A model generated the notes under the pieces. It saw only the letters and a list, made by a program, of their open reading frames with translations. It searched no databases and was not told the origin of the DNA. Below are positions 56,458-64,000 of a stretch of 64,000 nt of DNA, piece by piece. The stretch's first letter is position 1; each line of letters opens with the position of its first letter. A program made the position numbers and the translations under genes. This DNA comes from JAGQRJ01 sp041402045. GTDB lineage: Bacteria; Planctomycetota; J058. Location: positions 80,414 through 144,413 of the forward strand of contig JAWKSZ010000012.1 of NCBI GenBank assembly GCA_041402045.1, read 5' to 3'.

Positions 56458-58560
56458 TCAACGCTCCTTGTTCAGCTTCTCGTGGAGCTGCCGGGTGAGC
56501 TCGACGACCCGGCCCTGCTTCTCGGCGATGTGGTCGCAGGCCTGACGCTGCTCGGGGCTCAAGTCCTCGCCGCCCTGGGAGCCGGCGTCGAAGCGCGTGG
56601 TCAGCTCGTTCACCCGCACCTGCTGGGCGCGGATCATCTTCAGCTCGGCCGAGGCCGGCAACAGCGGCGCGCCGTTGCCGTCGTCGCCCCCGCCTCCCCC
56701 GCCGCCGCCGCCGCCGCCCTTGCGCTCCTCGATCTCGCGCTTGATCACCTCGATCAGCTCCTCGAGGCTGCGCTCGAGGTCGTGCTGCAGCGCGACCACC
56801 AGCGCGTTGGCGTTCCCGTCCTCGAGCAGCGCGGCCACGGTGTCGAAGTCGTGGACGAGCTCGCCGATCACGACGGGGAGGATCGCGGTCGAGCCCTCCT
56901 CGCGCACGAGCTCGAGGGCCAGGTTCGCGTCGTTGCCCAGGTCGCGCTCGCCGCGCAGCTCGACCTCGCCCGCCCCGTTCTTGCGCCCGGTCGCGATCTG
57001 CCGCGCCGCCCGGCGCTCGCGCCGCCCGAGCTTCTCGCCGCCGGACTCCTGCACCAGGGTCTCGGTCAGGCGCGTGAGCACCTTCTGGTCCTCGAGCATG
57101 GCCAGGAAGCGCTGGCCCAGGGCCTTGAGCACCGCGAGCTGCTCGCGCTTGCGCGCCTGCATGAGCGCCTCCTCCAGGACCTCCTCGGCCTGCTGGAGCT
57201 GCTCCACGGCCTCGGCCTGGTCCTCGGCGGCGTCGGAGCTGTGGCGGTTCGCCAGGTCCTCGCCCGCGCGCTGCATGGCCTCCTCGGCCTTCTCGATGTT
57301 CCGCCCGCCGGGGGCCTGCTGGCCGCCGCCGCCGCCGCCCTGGCCTTGTCCCTGGCCCTGGCCCTGCCCTTGACCGCCCCCGCCCTTGGCGCGGCGCGCG
57401 GCGTCCTCGGTGCGGGCGCGGGTGGTCTCTTGCTCGGCGATCCGCCGCTCGAGGTTCGCCAGGCGCAGGATCTCCTTGCGCCGCTCCTCGAGCTCCTCGC
57501 GAGCCTGCTCCAGCGCCTCGAGGGCCGCGCGCTCGCGCTCGAGGCTCGGGTCGCGCTCGCCCTGCTCGAGGTTCTGCGCGGCCTGCTGCATGGCCTGCTG
57601 CGCGCGCTGGAGCGCGCCCTGCGCGCGCTGCGCCGCGGCCTGGCTGGCGCCCTGCTGGCCCTGGCCTTGGCCCTGGCCCTGTCCCTGGCCTTGGCCTTGG
57701 CCTTGTCCTTGGCCTTGGCCTTGGCCTTGGCCCTGGCCTTGGCCTTGGCCTTGTCCTTGGCCTTCACCCTGGCCCTGGCCTTCGCCCTGGCCCTGGCCTT
57801 CGCCCTGGCCCTGGCCTTCGCCCTGGCCCTGGCCTTCGCCCTGGCCCTGGCCTTCGCCCTGACCCTGGCCGCCGAAGGGTTCGCCGAAGGCCTGCTCCAG
57901 CCCGGCGCCGACGTCGCTCGCGCGGCCGGCGAGCGCGCGCTGCCCCGGGGCCTGCTCGGCGAGCTCACCAGCCTCCGCGCCGTTGGCGGCCTCGACCGCC
58001 GCGCGCTGGGCCTGGATCAACGCCTCGACCTCCTTGGCCGCGGCTTCCAGCGCGGCGGCTTCGGCCTCCGCCTCGGAGGTGGCGCGGGTGTCCTCGAGGT
58101 GGCGCTCCTCGGCCTCGCGCAGCTCGCGCACGTCCTTCAGCATGCGCTCGAGCTCTTCGGCGCTGAGCTGATCGTCCTCGCCGAGCTGCTCCTCGAGGAT
58201 CTGCAGCACGCGCTCGAGGGCCTCGATCGCCTCGCGCTGCCCCGCCGCGGCCTGGGACCCCTCGCCTTGCTCGAGCAGGCGCTCGATCCGCACCAGCAGC
58301 GCCTCGCGCTCGGTGTCGGCGCGCACCAGGGCCTCGGCCTGGAGCTGGTTCAGCGCGCGACGGATCCGCGCGGCCTCCTTGGGTTGGGCCTGGGAGAGCA
58401 CCTGGGCCACGCGGCGCAGCCGGCGCTCGAACTCCTCCAGCTGCTTGCGCAGCTGGCGCTGGATCTCGGCGGGCTTGCCGCCGGGGTCGTCCTGGGCGCG
58501 GACCCCGCCGTGGACGACCAGCCCCAGGATCAGCACCCACCCTGCCGCGCGATACGCCAT
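56458..58560 (-). CDS. Secreted GQ-rich coiled-coil protein
   Basis: 700 residues, signal peptide MAYRAAGWVLILGLVVHGGV-RA. Long charged coiled coils (RKQLEEFERRLRRVAQVLSQ, EALERVLQILEEQLGEDDQL) flank a ~85-residue GQGQGE/GQGQGQ tract encoded by a minisatellite, a second GQ tract (~390-410) and a poly-Gly tract (~625-640). The arrangement matches large planctomycete envelope proteins annotated DUF4175-like. The repeats probably act as flexible or gel-like spacers. First gene of a five-gene operon: its TGA overlaps or abuts the next start. A stable hairpin lies upstream at 58635. Confidence 0.88.
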   Translation of the reverse strand: MAYRAAGWVLILGLVVHGGVRAQDDPGGKPAEIQRQLRKQLEEFERRLRRVAQVLSQAQPKEAARIRRALNQLQAEALVRADTEREALLVRIERLLEQGEGSQAAAGQREAIEALERVLQILEEQLGEDDQLSAEELERMLKDVRELREAEERHLEDTRATSEAEAEAAALEAAAKEVEALIQAQRAAVEAANGAEAGELAEQAPGQRALAGRASDVGAGLEQAFGEPFGGQGQGEGQGQGEGQGQGEGQGQGEGQGQGEGQGQGEGQGQGQGQGQGQGQGQGQGQGQGQGQGQGQGQGQGQQGASQAAAQRAQGALQRAQQAMQQAAQNLEQGERDPSLERERAALEALEQAREELEERRKEILRLANLERRIAEQETTRARTEDAARRAKGGGGQGQGQGQGQGQGGGGGGQQAPGGRNIEKAEEAMQRAGEDLANRHSSDAAEDQAEAVEQLQQAEEVLEEALMQARKREQLAVLKALGQRFLAMLEDQKVLTRLTETLVQESGGEKLGRRERRAARQIATGRKNGAGEVELRGERDLGNDANLALELVREEGSTAILPVVIGELVHDFDTVAALLEDGNANALVVALQHDLERSLEELIEVIKREIEERKGGGGGGGGGGGDDGNGAPLLPASAELKMIRAQQVRVNELTTRFDAGSQGGEDLSPEQRQACDHIAEKQGRVVELTRQLHEKLNKER
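57655..57870. repeat. In-frame minisatellite coding for the GQGQGE tract
   Basis: About 36 hexanucleotide units. One half is CTTGGC/CTGGCC-type units giving GQ; the other has an 18-bp higher-order unit ending TTCGCC, giving GQGQGE. The repeat is in frame, so expansion or contraction would change tract length without breaking the gene. Confidence 0.85.
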
Positions 58561-58634
58561 AGAGCCTCCGCCCGTCCGAGTATACCGGGCGCGCGCACAC
58601 GCGCCGGGCGTTCCCGACGCGCCTCACACGACGC

Positions 58635-58657
58635 GAGGGGCCCCACAGGGGCCCCTC
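58635..58657. terminator. Strong hairpin downstream of the secretin gene
   Basis: GAGGGGCCCC-ACA-GGGGCCCCTC, a perfect 10-bp stem with a 3-nt loop, 27 bp beyond the secretin stop and 75 bp before the next gene of the same strand. No T tract, so it could be an attenuating or mRNA-stabilising hairpin rather than a full terminator. Confidence 0.55.
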
Positions 58658-58683
58658 GAGGTCGACTCAGGCGTGGCCGCGGA

Positions 58684-61434
58684 TCAATCGTCTTCGACGT
58701 TGAAGTTCCGGGCCTCCTCCTCGGGGAGGTAGATCGTCTTGGCGCTGAGCAGGATCAGCACGCTGAGGTTCTCGTTCACCTGGGCCTGGCGCCCGCCGAT
58801 CAGGTTCAGGATCGGAATGTGGTCGATGAACGGGACGCCGGCGCGCTCCTCCTTGTAGTTGATCTGGCGGAAGCCGCCGAGGAGCGCGGTGCCGCCGTCG
58901 GGGATCGTGACCGAGGTGTAGGCCTGCTGCAGCAGGATCTGCGGCACTTCGATGTTCACGTTGATCGCCGCGTTGGAGATCGTGCCCAGGTTGACCTGGA
59001 TCTGGCGGAAGGTGCCGCCGACCAGGGTCGCCAGGGTCGGGCGCACGTCGAGGGTGATGTACTTGCGGTCGGCGGAGACCGTCGGCCGCACGTCGAGCAC
59101 GACGCCCTCGGAGAAGGTCGAGACGATCGGGTCCGCGACCTCGGCCACGGTCAAGCCGGTGCCGCCCGAGCTCAGCTCGTAGTCCGAGATGTACGCGCGC
59201 TGGGTGATCACCGACACGCTCACGCGCTGACGGTTGGCCGCGGTGATCACCGGGGCCTGCACGATCTTGCGCTTGCCGCGCTCTTCCTCGGCCCGCACGA
59301 TCGCGTTGAACTGGAACGGATCGAGCAGCGCGATCTGGAACGCGGCGCCCTTGTTGTTGTTGCCCGCGCTCACGCCCGAGTCGTTCAGGCGCAGGCCGGT
59401 GAAGTAGGCGTTGCCGCCGTCGAGCACGTGCTCGGTCCGACCGCCGAACATGCCGCTGCCGAAGAACGGGATACCGCCGGCGCCGGTGATGTTCGGGTTG
59501 AAGCGCGAGAGGCGCGCATTACCTTGCGACGGGATCTGCCGACCGAAGCCGATGTCGTCGAAGCCGCGGGGCAACTGGCTGGGGACGTTCGGGTCGAGCA
59601 GCAGCGGCTGACCGAAGGCGGTCTGACCGGGCAGGGGCGAGAGGCCCAGGCCGCGGAGGTCGACGCCAATGTCCCGCAGGAAGTCGTCGGTGAGCTGAAT
59701 GAACCGGGTCTCGACCTGCACGAACAGGCCGTTGTTGCGGCGCAGGTTCTTGAGCACCTCGCGGATCTGGCGGTGGACCTCGCGGGTCTGGCTCACGATC
59801 AACTGGCCCTGCTCGACGGACATGCTCGCCTCGTCGGCGTCGAAGGCCTCCTCGCCGACCGCGCCGCGAATGATCTCGTCGAGCTGGTCGGGATCGAGGA
59901 TCGCGCCCTCTTCGTCCTCCGAGTCCTCGAAGGAGAAGCCCTGGGTGCCGCCGCCGGCGCCGCCGCCGCCGCCCTGATCCGAGCTGATGCGGATCTGGTC
60001 GCCGGGGAAGTCGGCGATCCGGCTGAGGAGGTCCATGACCGGGTAGATCTCGAGGTCGAACTGGCCGCGGGCGTTCTCCGGGAGCTCGATCGAGAGGGTC
60101 TCGCGGTCGAAGATCATCTTCAGGCCGGTCTGCTCGAGGATCAGCTTGAGCGCGTTGCCGACGGGGATCTTCTTGACCTGGAGCTGGACCTCCTGCTCGG
60201 GGTCCACGTCCTTGCCCAGGCGAATGTTCAGCCCGGTGTACTCGTGGATGTACTCCACCGCGTCCTCGAGGGACACCGGCGGGTTGAAGTTGAGCTCGAT
60301 GGTCCGGCTGGAGAGGGTGTTCTTGATGTCCTGGATCCAGACGGGGTCCTCGCGGTTGGCCTCGCTGATGCCGGTGCGCTTGGCGCGCTCGCGGACCAGG
60401 GCCCAGCGCTCGCGGCTGGGGAACTCGACCAGCCCGCGGGGGAAGGTCGGGACGGTGGCCTCGAGGTTGTTCAGCTGGTCGAGGGTGTGACCGCGCGCGT
60501 TGGCGTCGAAGGTCGTGTCGCGGGTGTAGACGTGGCGGTGCTCAGCGGCCAGCTCGCGCAGCTTGATCGCCTCCTCGTTCTGGGGGTCCTTGGCCAGGAC
60601 CTCCTGGATCGTCGACTCGGCGGCGTTGAACTTCTTGAGCGTGATCTGGTCGAGGGCGCGCTGGAGCAGCATGCGCAGCTCGCGCGACTCCTCGCGCAGC
60701 AGGCGCTCGCGCTCCTGCATGCTGCGCTCGAGGGCCCGGGCCCGCTGAGCCTCCTCCTCGGCGCGCTGCTGGTCGCGGGCCTGGGCGCGGGCCTGGACGA
60801 TGTAGGCGCGGGCGCCGTCCTCGTAGCCCTTGTCGTCGATCTTGTAGGGCAGCCAGCGGATCTTCTCGAGCACGCGCTCGAAGCGGTTGATCGCGCGGTC
60901 GTAGTCGTTGCTCTCGAGGAAGGCCTCGCCCTCCTTGTAGATCCGGTCGAGCTCGGACTTCTCCAGGTCGACCTTGACCTCGCGCTGGCGACGGAGCTCC
61001 TCGGCCACGCTCTCGAACTCGGGCTGGCGCAGGCCGCCGAGGAGCTGAGCGCGGAGCAGGAACTGCCGCACGCGGGGGTCGTTGGGGCTGGCGTCGAGGG
61101 CCTTTTGGAAGTTCTCCGCCGCGGTGCGGTAGTCGAACTCCTCGAAGGCCTCCATGCCGGTGGAGAAGTAGTGCTGCGCCAGGGCGCGCTTCTCCTGCTC
61201 CGCGAGGGACAGCTCGCGGGTCAGGTCGGCCAGGCCGCCGTTGGCCGCGTTCCCGCCGTCGCCGTCGGGGGGCGGAGCCTCGGCCGCGGGACCCTCAGGC
61301 TGCTCTGTGGGCGCCGGGTCGCGCGCGGGTTGAGGCTTGGGCTGCGGCTGCGGTTCGGGACCGCCGCCGCAGGCGCTGAGCGACAACAGCACGGCGAGAC
61401 ACGCCGAGCAGCGAACGAAGAGCGGGAGCCGCAT
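58684..61434 (-). CDS. Secretin (GspD/PilQ-type) lipoprotein with TPR/coiled-coil N-terminus
   Basis: 916 residues. Signal peptide with lipobox LSAC (C22). After a Pro/Gln linker, residues ~80-330 contain TPR-like helices and a coiled coil (EAFEEFDYRTAAENFQKALD, LERSMQERERLLREESREL). Secretin N-domains follow (TIELNFNPPVSLEDAVEYIH, LGKDVDPEQEVQLQVKKIP, GLFVQVETRFIQLTDDFL), then the secretin core near the C-terminus with PTLATLVGGTFRQIQVNLGT, SVTIPDGGTALLGGFRQINY and the signature VPFIDHIPILNLIGG. Secretins form outer-membrane gates for type II secretion or pili. GGAGG lies 5 nt before ATG. The GspE/PilB fragment at the left edge is 58 kb away and broken. Confidence 0.92.
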   Translation of the reverse strand: MRLPLFVRCSACLAVLLSLSACGGGPEPQPQPKPQPARDPAPTEQPEGPAAEAPPPDGDGGNAANGGLADLTRELSLAEQEKRALAQHYFSTGMEAFEEFDYRTAAENFQKALDASPNDPRVRQFLLRAQLLGGLRQPEFESVAEELRRQREVKVDLEKSELDRIYKEGEAFLESNDYDRAINRFERVLEKIRWLPYKIDDKGYEDGARAYIVQARAQARDQQRAEEEAQRARALERSMQERERLLREESRELRMLLQRALDQITLKKFNAAESTIQEVLAKDPQNEEAIKLRELAAEHRHVYTRDTTFDANARGHTLDQLNNLEATVPTFPRGLVEFPSRERWALVRERAKRTGISEANREDPVWIQDIKNTLSSRTIELNFNPPVSLEDAVEYIHEYTGLNIRLGKDVDPEQEVQLQVKKIPVGNALKLILEQTGLKMIFDRETLSIELPENARGQFDLEIYPVMDLLSRIADFPGDQIRISSDQGGGGGAGGGTQGFSFEDSEDEEGAILDPDQLDEIIRGAVGEEAFDADEASMSVEQGQLIVSQTREVHRQIREVLKNLRRNNGLFVQVETRFIQLTDDFLRDIGVDLRGLGLSPLPGQTAFGQPLLLDPNVPSQLPRGFDDIGFGRQIPSQGNARLSRFNPNITGAGGIPFFGSGMFGGRTEHVLDGGNAYFTGLRLNDSGVSAGNNNKGAAFQIALLDPFQFNAIVRAEEERGKRKIVQAPVITAANRQRVSVSVITQRAYISDYELSSGGTGLTVAEVADPIVSTFSEGVVLDVRPTVSADRKYITLDVRPTLATLVGGTFRQIQVNLGTISNAAINVNIEVPQILLQQAYTSVTIPDGGTALLGGFRQINYKEERAGVPFIDHIPILNLIGGRQAQVNENLSVLILLSAKTIYLPEEEARNFNVEDD

Positions 61435-61968
61435 GAGACCTCCGAAGGCGTCGCCCGAGGCCGAAGGGAGCCGCGGGCAGCATGCGCTGCGTAACCCTAG
61501 AAAGTCGCTGTCACGAGCCGGTCACCGGCTCGCAAAGCTTTGATCCTCGGGTTGTGGATGCGCGCGCGCACGTTGTAGCACGCTCTAAGTTGCCGGATCA
61601 AGTCCCCTTGAGGTCGAGCCTTGCCCGAGTTCCCAAGGCCGGGTGACGGGGGATTCGAGATCTCGGTGACTGCAAGGCTGATGGCCCAAGCCAAGCCGGA
61701 TGAGTCGGCCCCGAATGGGGGTGCACCATATCGTCAAACCGATCTCGTCCGCGAAAAGGCGTTGCTCAACGCATTGACGTTTTCGTCAGAGGCTGCGGTG
61801 CAGTGCGCGATATCGTTAAAACTCGCGGGCGGGTGACGCGGCGTGCCAGCCGTTACTTATGCACTTGCGACAAAACTGACCCACTGATCGGACGCGGCAC
61901 TCCTCTTGCAATGGGCCGCCTGCTTTCGATCTCGTGGGGGCGGATCGAAGGCGGGGATGGTAGTGCCA
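61435..61968. other. Gene-free region upstream of the secretin gene
   Basis: 534 bp, lower in GC than the surroundings. It includes CGAGCCGGT-C-ACCGGCTCG at 61514-61532 (9-bp arms) and the short palindrome CGAGATCTCG at about 61656. A 71-codon frame at 61621-61836 has no ribosome site or homologous feel and is not called. The region probably carries the promoters of both divergent genes. Confidence 0.55.
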
Positions 61969-62421
61969 ATGTCTCTCAAAACGCTCGATCACCGCGCCCC
62001 GCGCCAAGCGCCGACCACCACTCGCCTCTGCCGTTCACGCGGCTGCGAGCAGTCCACGCGAGAGGGCAAGCCGTATTGCCCCGACCACGTGGAAGAGCAC
62101 CCCTACGTCAGGGAAATTCTTAGCACGCTCCAGCGGCGCGAGGAAGAGGAAGCGCTGGTTCGCTCCCGCGGCAGCCGCGCGGTCGACCCGGGCGGCCTCA
62201 CCGCGCGGGAGCTCGTCCTGCACCTCTCGCTGCACGGCGCCCGCACGATCGAGCGCCTCTCCCGCGAGCTGCAGCTCGACACCAAGGTCCTCGACGGCTA
62301 CGTCTCGGCCCTCGTAGGCCAGGGTCAGGTGACCCTCGGCCGCACCAACCGGGGCTCGACCGTCGTGCGCCTCACCGACGAGTCGCAGGTCCTCGACTTC
62401 GGCAAGCTGGACTGCGCCTAG
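61969..62421 (+). CDS. Conserved small protein with Cys motif and wing-like domain
   Basis: 150 residues of a family seen in myxobacteria and planctomycetes. N-terminal zinc-type motif: RLCRSRGCEQSTREGKPYCP-DHVEEHPYV (C-x4-C ... C-x2-H). The C-terminal two-thirds look like a winged helix: GGLTARELVLHLSLHGARTI, ERLSRELQLDTKVLDGYVSA, LVGQGQVTLGRTNRGSTVV. Possibly a small DNA- or RNA-binding regulator; no function is established that I know of. ATG 61969 gives MSLKTLDHRAPRQAP; earlier starts lack conservation. Confidence 0.8.
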   Translation: MSLKTLDHRAPRQAPTTTRLCRSRGCEQSTREGKPYCPDHVEEHPYVREILSTLQRREEEEALVRSRGSRAVDPGGLTARELVLHLSLHGARTIERLSRELQLDTKVLDGYVSALVGQGQVTLGRTNRGSTVVRLTDESQVLDFGKLDCA

Positions 62422-62431
62422 TCCCTCTGGG

Positions 62432-63232
62432 CTACTCCGGCTCGAGCTCCCGAGCCCGCTCCGTCGCACGGACCACCGCCTTGAGCAGGGTCACCCGCAA
62501 CCCACCCTCTTCCAGCTCCATGAGCCCGTCCACGGTGCAGCCGGCCGGCGTGGTCACCGCGTCCTTGAGCAGGGCCGGGTGCTCGCCGAGCTCGAGCACC
62601 ATGCGCGCGGCCCCCAGCACGGTCTGGGCCGCGAGCCGGGTCGAGGTGGCGCGCGGGATCCCGACCTTGACCCCGGCCTCCGCCAAGCTCTCGATCACGA
62701 GGTAGACGTAGGCCGGCCCGCTCCCCGAGAGCCCGGTGACCGCGTTCATGAGCCCTTCTTCCAGGACCGCCGTCTGCCCCACCGCGTCGAACAACGCCTG
62801 GGCCAGCTCCATGTGCTCCGGCCCCGCGTGGGCGCCGGCGGAGAGCACGCTCATGCCCTCGCCCAGGAGGCAGGGGGTGTTGGGCATGACCCGCACCACC
62901 GGAACGGGCCCGAGCTCGGCCTCGATCCGGTCGGTGGTCACCCCGGCGGCGACGCTGATCACCAGCGCCCCGGGCTCGAGGGCGGGGCGCACCAGGCGCA
63001 GGACCTGCGGCATGACCTGGGGCTTCACCGCGAGGATCACCACGTCGCAGCCGCGCACGGCGGCCGCGGCGTCGCGGGAGAGCTCCGCGCCGCAGCCGGC
63101 GCGGCGGGCGAGGGACGCCTGCTGGCGCACGCTGCCCGCGATCGGCAGCTCGGGCCAGCGGGCGCGGAACCCGCGCACGAGCGCCTCGCCCAGGGTCCCG
63201 ACCCCTACCACGCCCAGTCGCTTCGCCTTCAC
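62432..63232 (-). CDS. proC: Pyrroline-5-carboxylate reductase
   Basis: 266 residues, last step of proline biosynthesis (NAD(P)H-dependent reduction of pyrroline-5-carboxylate). N-terminal Rossmann fold LGVVGVGTLGEALVRGF; DVVILAVKPQVMPQVL; VISVAAGVTTDRIEAELG; VVRVMPNTPCLLGEGMSVLS; and the C-terminal signature VTGLSGSGPAYVYLVIESLA with GVKVGIPR..., then TTPAGCTVDGLMELEEGGLR. GTG 63232 has GAGGCTCC upstream; the longer frame adds an Arg-rich stretch foreign to the family. Convergent with the gene at 61969. Confidence 0.95.
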   Translation of the reverse strand: MKAKRLGVVGVGTLGEALVRGFRARWPELPIAGSVRQQASLARRAGCGAELSRDAAAAVRGCDVVILAVKPQVMPQVLRLVRPALEPGALVISVAAGVTTDRIEAELGPVPVVRVMPNTPCLLGEGMSVLSAGAHAGPEHMELAQALFDAVGQTAVLEEGLMNAVTGLSGSGPAYVYLVIESLAEAGVKVGIPRATSTRLAAQTVLGAARMVLELGEHPALLKDAVTTPAGCTVDGLMELEEGGLRVTLLKAVVRATERARELEPE

Positions 63233-63496
63233 GGAGCCTCGCTTGGAGCCGAGTATGCGGACGCGCCCCCCGAGTCGCAACCGCGACCGCCGCTGCACTT
63301 GCGCCCGCTGGCCCCGAGGCCGAGAATGAGCGGGCGAGGCGCGACGAGCGAGGTGCGGCCGCTTCGCCGGCGCGGGACCGGGAGCTCGCCCGGGCTAGGG
63401 GCGAGGTCCTGGCGCGGCCGGAGTCTCGAGCGCGCGGACCGGCGTCCAGGCGTGGGGACCCGCGTGCTAGGTTTCGTGGGGACCGAGGGAGTCGTC

Positions 63497-63937
63497 GTGC
63501 TGGGGATCTTGGGCGCAATCTTGCTGGTAGCAGGCTTGGCCGCGTGCGGCGGCCACCTCTACGGCTACCCGCCCCTGGCCGCGCCCTACGTCCCCTGGGC
63601 CGGCGCGGCCGGCGTGCTCCTGGGCGCGATCCTGACCGGGGTGCGCCGCGCGCCCGAGGGCCGCTTCGCCGCGCGCGAGGTCGTGCTGCTCCTGTGCGTG
63701 TGCGGCTCGTTGACCCTCAGCGCGGCGGTGATCCTGGGCGGCCTGCGCGGCTGGGAGCCCCGCACCGTGGGCGCGCTGTTGATCGGCGCCTGGGCGCAGA
63801 CGGTCGCCGCGGTGATCGTGACCTTGCGCCTGGCCCTGACCAAGGAGCGCTCCAAGGGCTTGTTCGGCGTGGGCGCCGCCGGCGCGACCCTGCTCGCGAT
63901 CGGCCACGGCGTGCTGCTCGTCCTGGGGCTGGGGTAG
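63497..63937 (+). CDS. Four-helix membrane protein
   Basis: 146 residues, four predicted membrane helices: LGILGAILLVAGLAACGG, YVPWAGAAGVLLGAILTGV, VVLLLCVCGSLTLSAAVILG and a C-terminal pair around LLIGAWAQTVAAVIVTLRLA and LLAIGHGVLLVLGLG. Function unknown. GTG 63497 is chosen for the GAGGGAG site 6 nt upstream; GTG 63476 is an alternative. The next gene starts 3 bases after its stop, so they form an operon. Confidence 0.75.
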   Translation: MLGILGAILLVAGLAACGGHLYGYPPLAAPYVPWAGAAGVLLGAILTGVRRAPEGRFAAREVVLLLCVCGSLTLSAAVILGGLRGWEPRTVGALLIGAWAQTVAAVIVTLRLALTKERSKGLFGVGAAGATLLAIGHGVLLVLGLG

Positions 63938-63940
63938 CGC

Positions 63941-64000
63941 GTGGCCCTCGACTACTGCGAGGTGTGCGGGGTGCTCCTCGACGGCTCGGCGCCGGCGCAC
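63941..64000 (+). CDS. Start of a zinc-knuckle protein, cut by the window edge
   Basis: GTG 63941 opens MALDYCEVCGVLLDGSAPAH with a C-x2-C-G knuckle, three bases after the membrane protein's stop. Only 20 codons are visible. Probably a zinc-ribbon protein co-transcribed with the preceding gene. Confidence 0.5.
   Translation, partial: MALDYCEVCGVLLDGSAPAH

Noticed and set aside
56482..61494. 1,670-codon plus-strand frame
   Set aside because: Antisense of the secretin and GQ-rich genes; Leu/Ala-rich repeats mirror the minisatellite.
61621..61836. 71-codon plus-strand gene
   Set aside because: No ribosome site, no motif, and codon use unlike neighbouring genes.
1..64000. tRNA or rRNA genes
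   Set aside because: I looked for TTCRANYC arms, CCA ends and conserved rRNA blocks by eye on both strands and found none convincing; a tRNAscan or Infernal run would be decisive.

Overview
The window is a very GC-rich bacterial chromosomal segment, most likely from an uncultured member of the Planctomycetota. The evidence is architectural: membrane-anchored Ser/Thr kinases with long TPR tails (three copies), an ECF sigma factor opening with a FPRTRWSLV-type motif and overlapping a kinase gene, a lipoprotein secretin with a TPR/coiled-coil front half, Gly-Gln-rich coiled-coil secreted proteins, a prenyltransferase-repeat secreted protein and prokaryotic RING-like membrane proteins. Starts are often GTG and occasionally TTG. 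Several genes appear to be leaderless or nearly so, with a TAnnnT -10 box 6-7 nt before the start codon. No rRNA, tRNA or CRISPR array was recognised.

Layout. 1-5.8 kb is a graveyard of frameshifted genes: a GspE/PilB ATPase fragment, two copies of a RING-like membrane protein flanking an internally deleted group II intron, a palindromic MITE-like element, a zinc-ribbon protein and an alkylmercury-lyase-like protein. An IS4-family transposase (6.2-7.4 kb) follows. 7.8-20.7 kb holds intact uncharacterised genes, a divergent sigma factor consisting mainly of region 2, an eight-site palindrome array in front of an ADP-ribosylglycohydrolase, two tandem paralogous kinase-TPR receptors, and a cyclic-nucleotide-binding protein with a nucleoside-phosphorylase-like C-terminus. 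20.8-23.9 kb is a second frameshifted patch (small gene split by a second copy of the MITE-like element, RING-like protein, DedA, end of a bestrophin).

24.4-32.5 kb is the most coherent functional module: a nitric-oxide response locus. NorR (sigma-54 activator) diverges from an operon encoding a lipoprotein cytochrome c, NnrS, the di-iron repair protein RIC (YtfE/ScdA), a B12-binding radical SAM enzyme coupled to RIC, and a multi-pass membrane protein. The divergent intergenic region carries a GG-N10-GC sigma-54 promoter and a GTTGT-N7-ACAAC palindrome fitting a NorR site. A TehA/SLAC1-type transporter, a small membrane protein and a five-haem cytochrome lipoprotein lie alongside.

34.7-40.4 kb: ECF sigma/kinase pair, a membrane-anchored protein, and the three-gene proton-translocating transhydrogenase operon (pntAA, pntAB, pntB). 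40.8-48.8 kb: small uncharacterised genes, a GGDEF-EAL protein with a downstream RING-like membrane protein, a SnoaL-like secreted protein and a prenyltransferase-repeat protein. 49-51.6 kb: a third kinase-TPR receptor. 51.7-61.4 kb, complement: a tightly packed envelope operon (GQ-rich coiled-coil protein, TPR-like protein, one catalytically complete HtrA-like protease and two relatives that have lost the whole catalytic triad) behind a secretin gene. The right end has a conserved small wing-like protein, proC, a membrane protein and the first codons of a zinc-ribbon gene.

Intergenic regions repeatedly contain one family of GC-rich palindromic elements (core GGGGCGGGGCTTGTCCCC), best developed at 47.1-47.75 kb. 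The many indels at homopolymers in the two degraded patches could be true pseudogenisation or local assembly error; the sequence alone does not decide.
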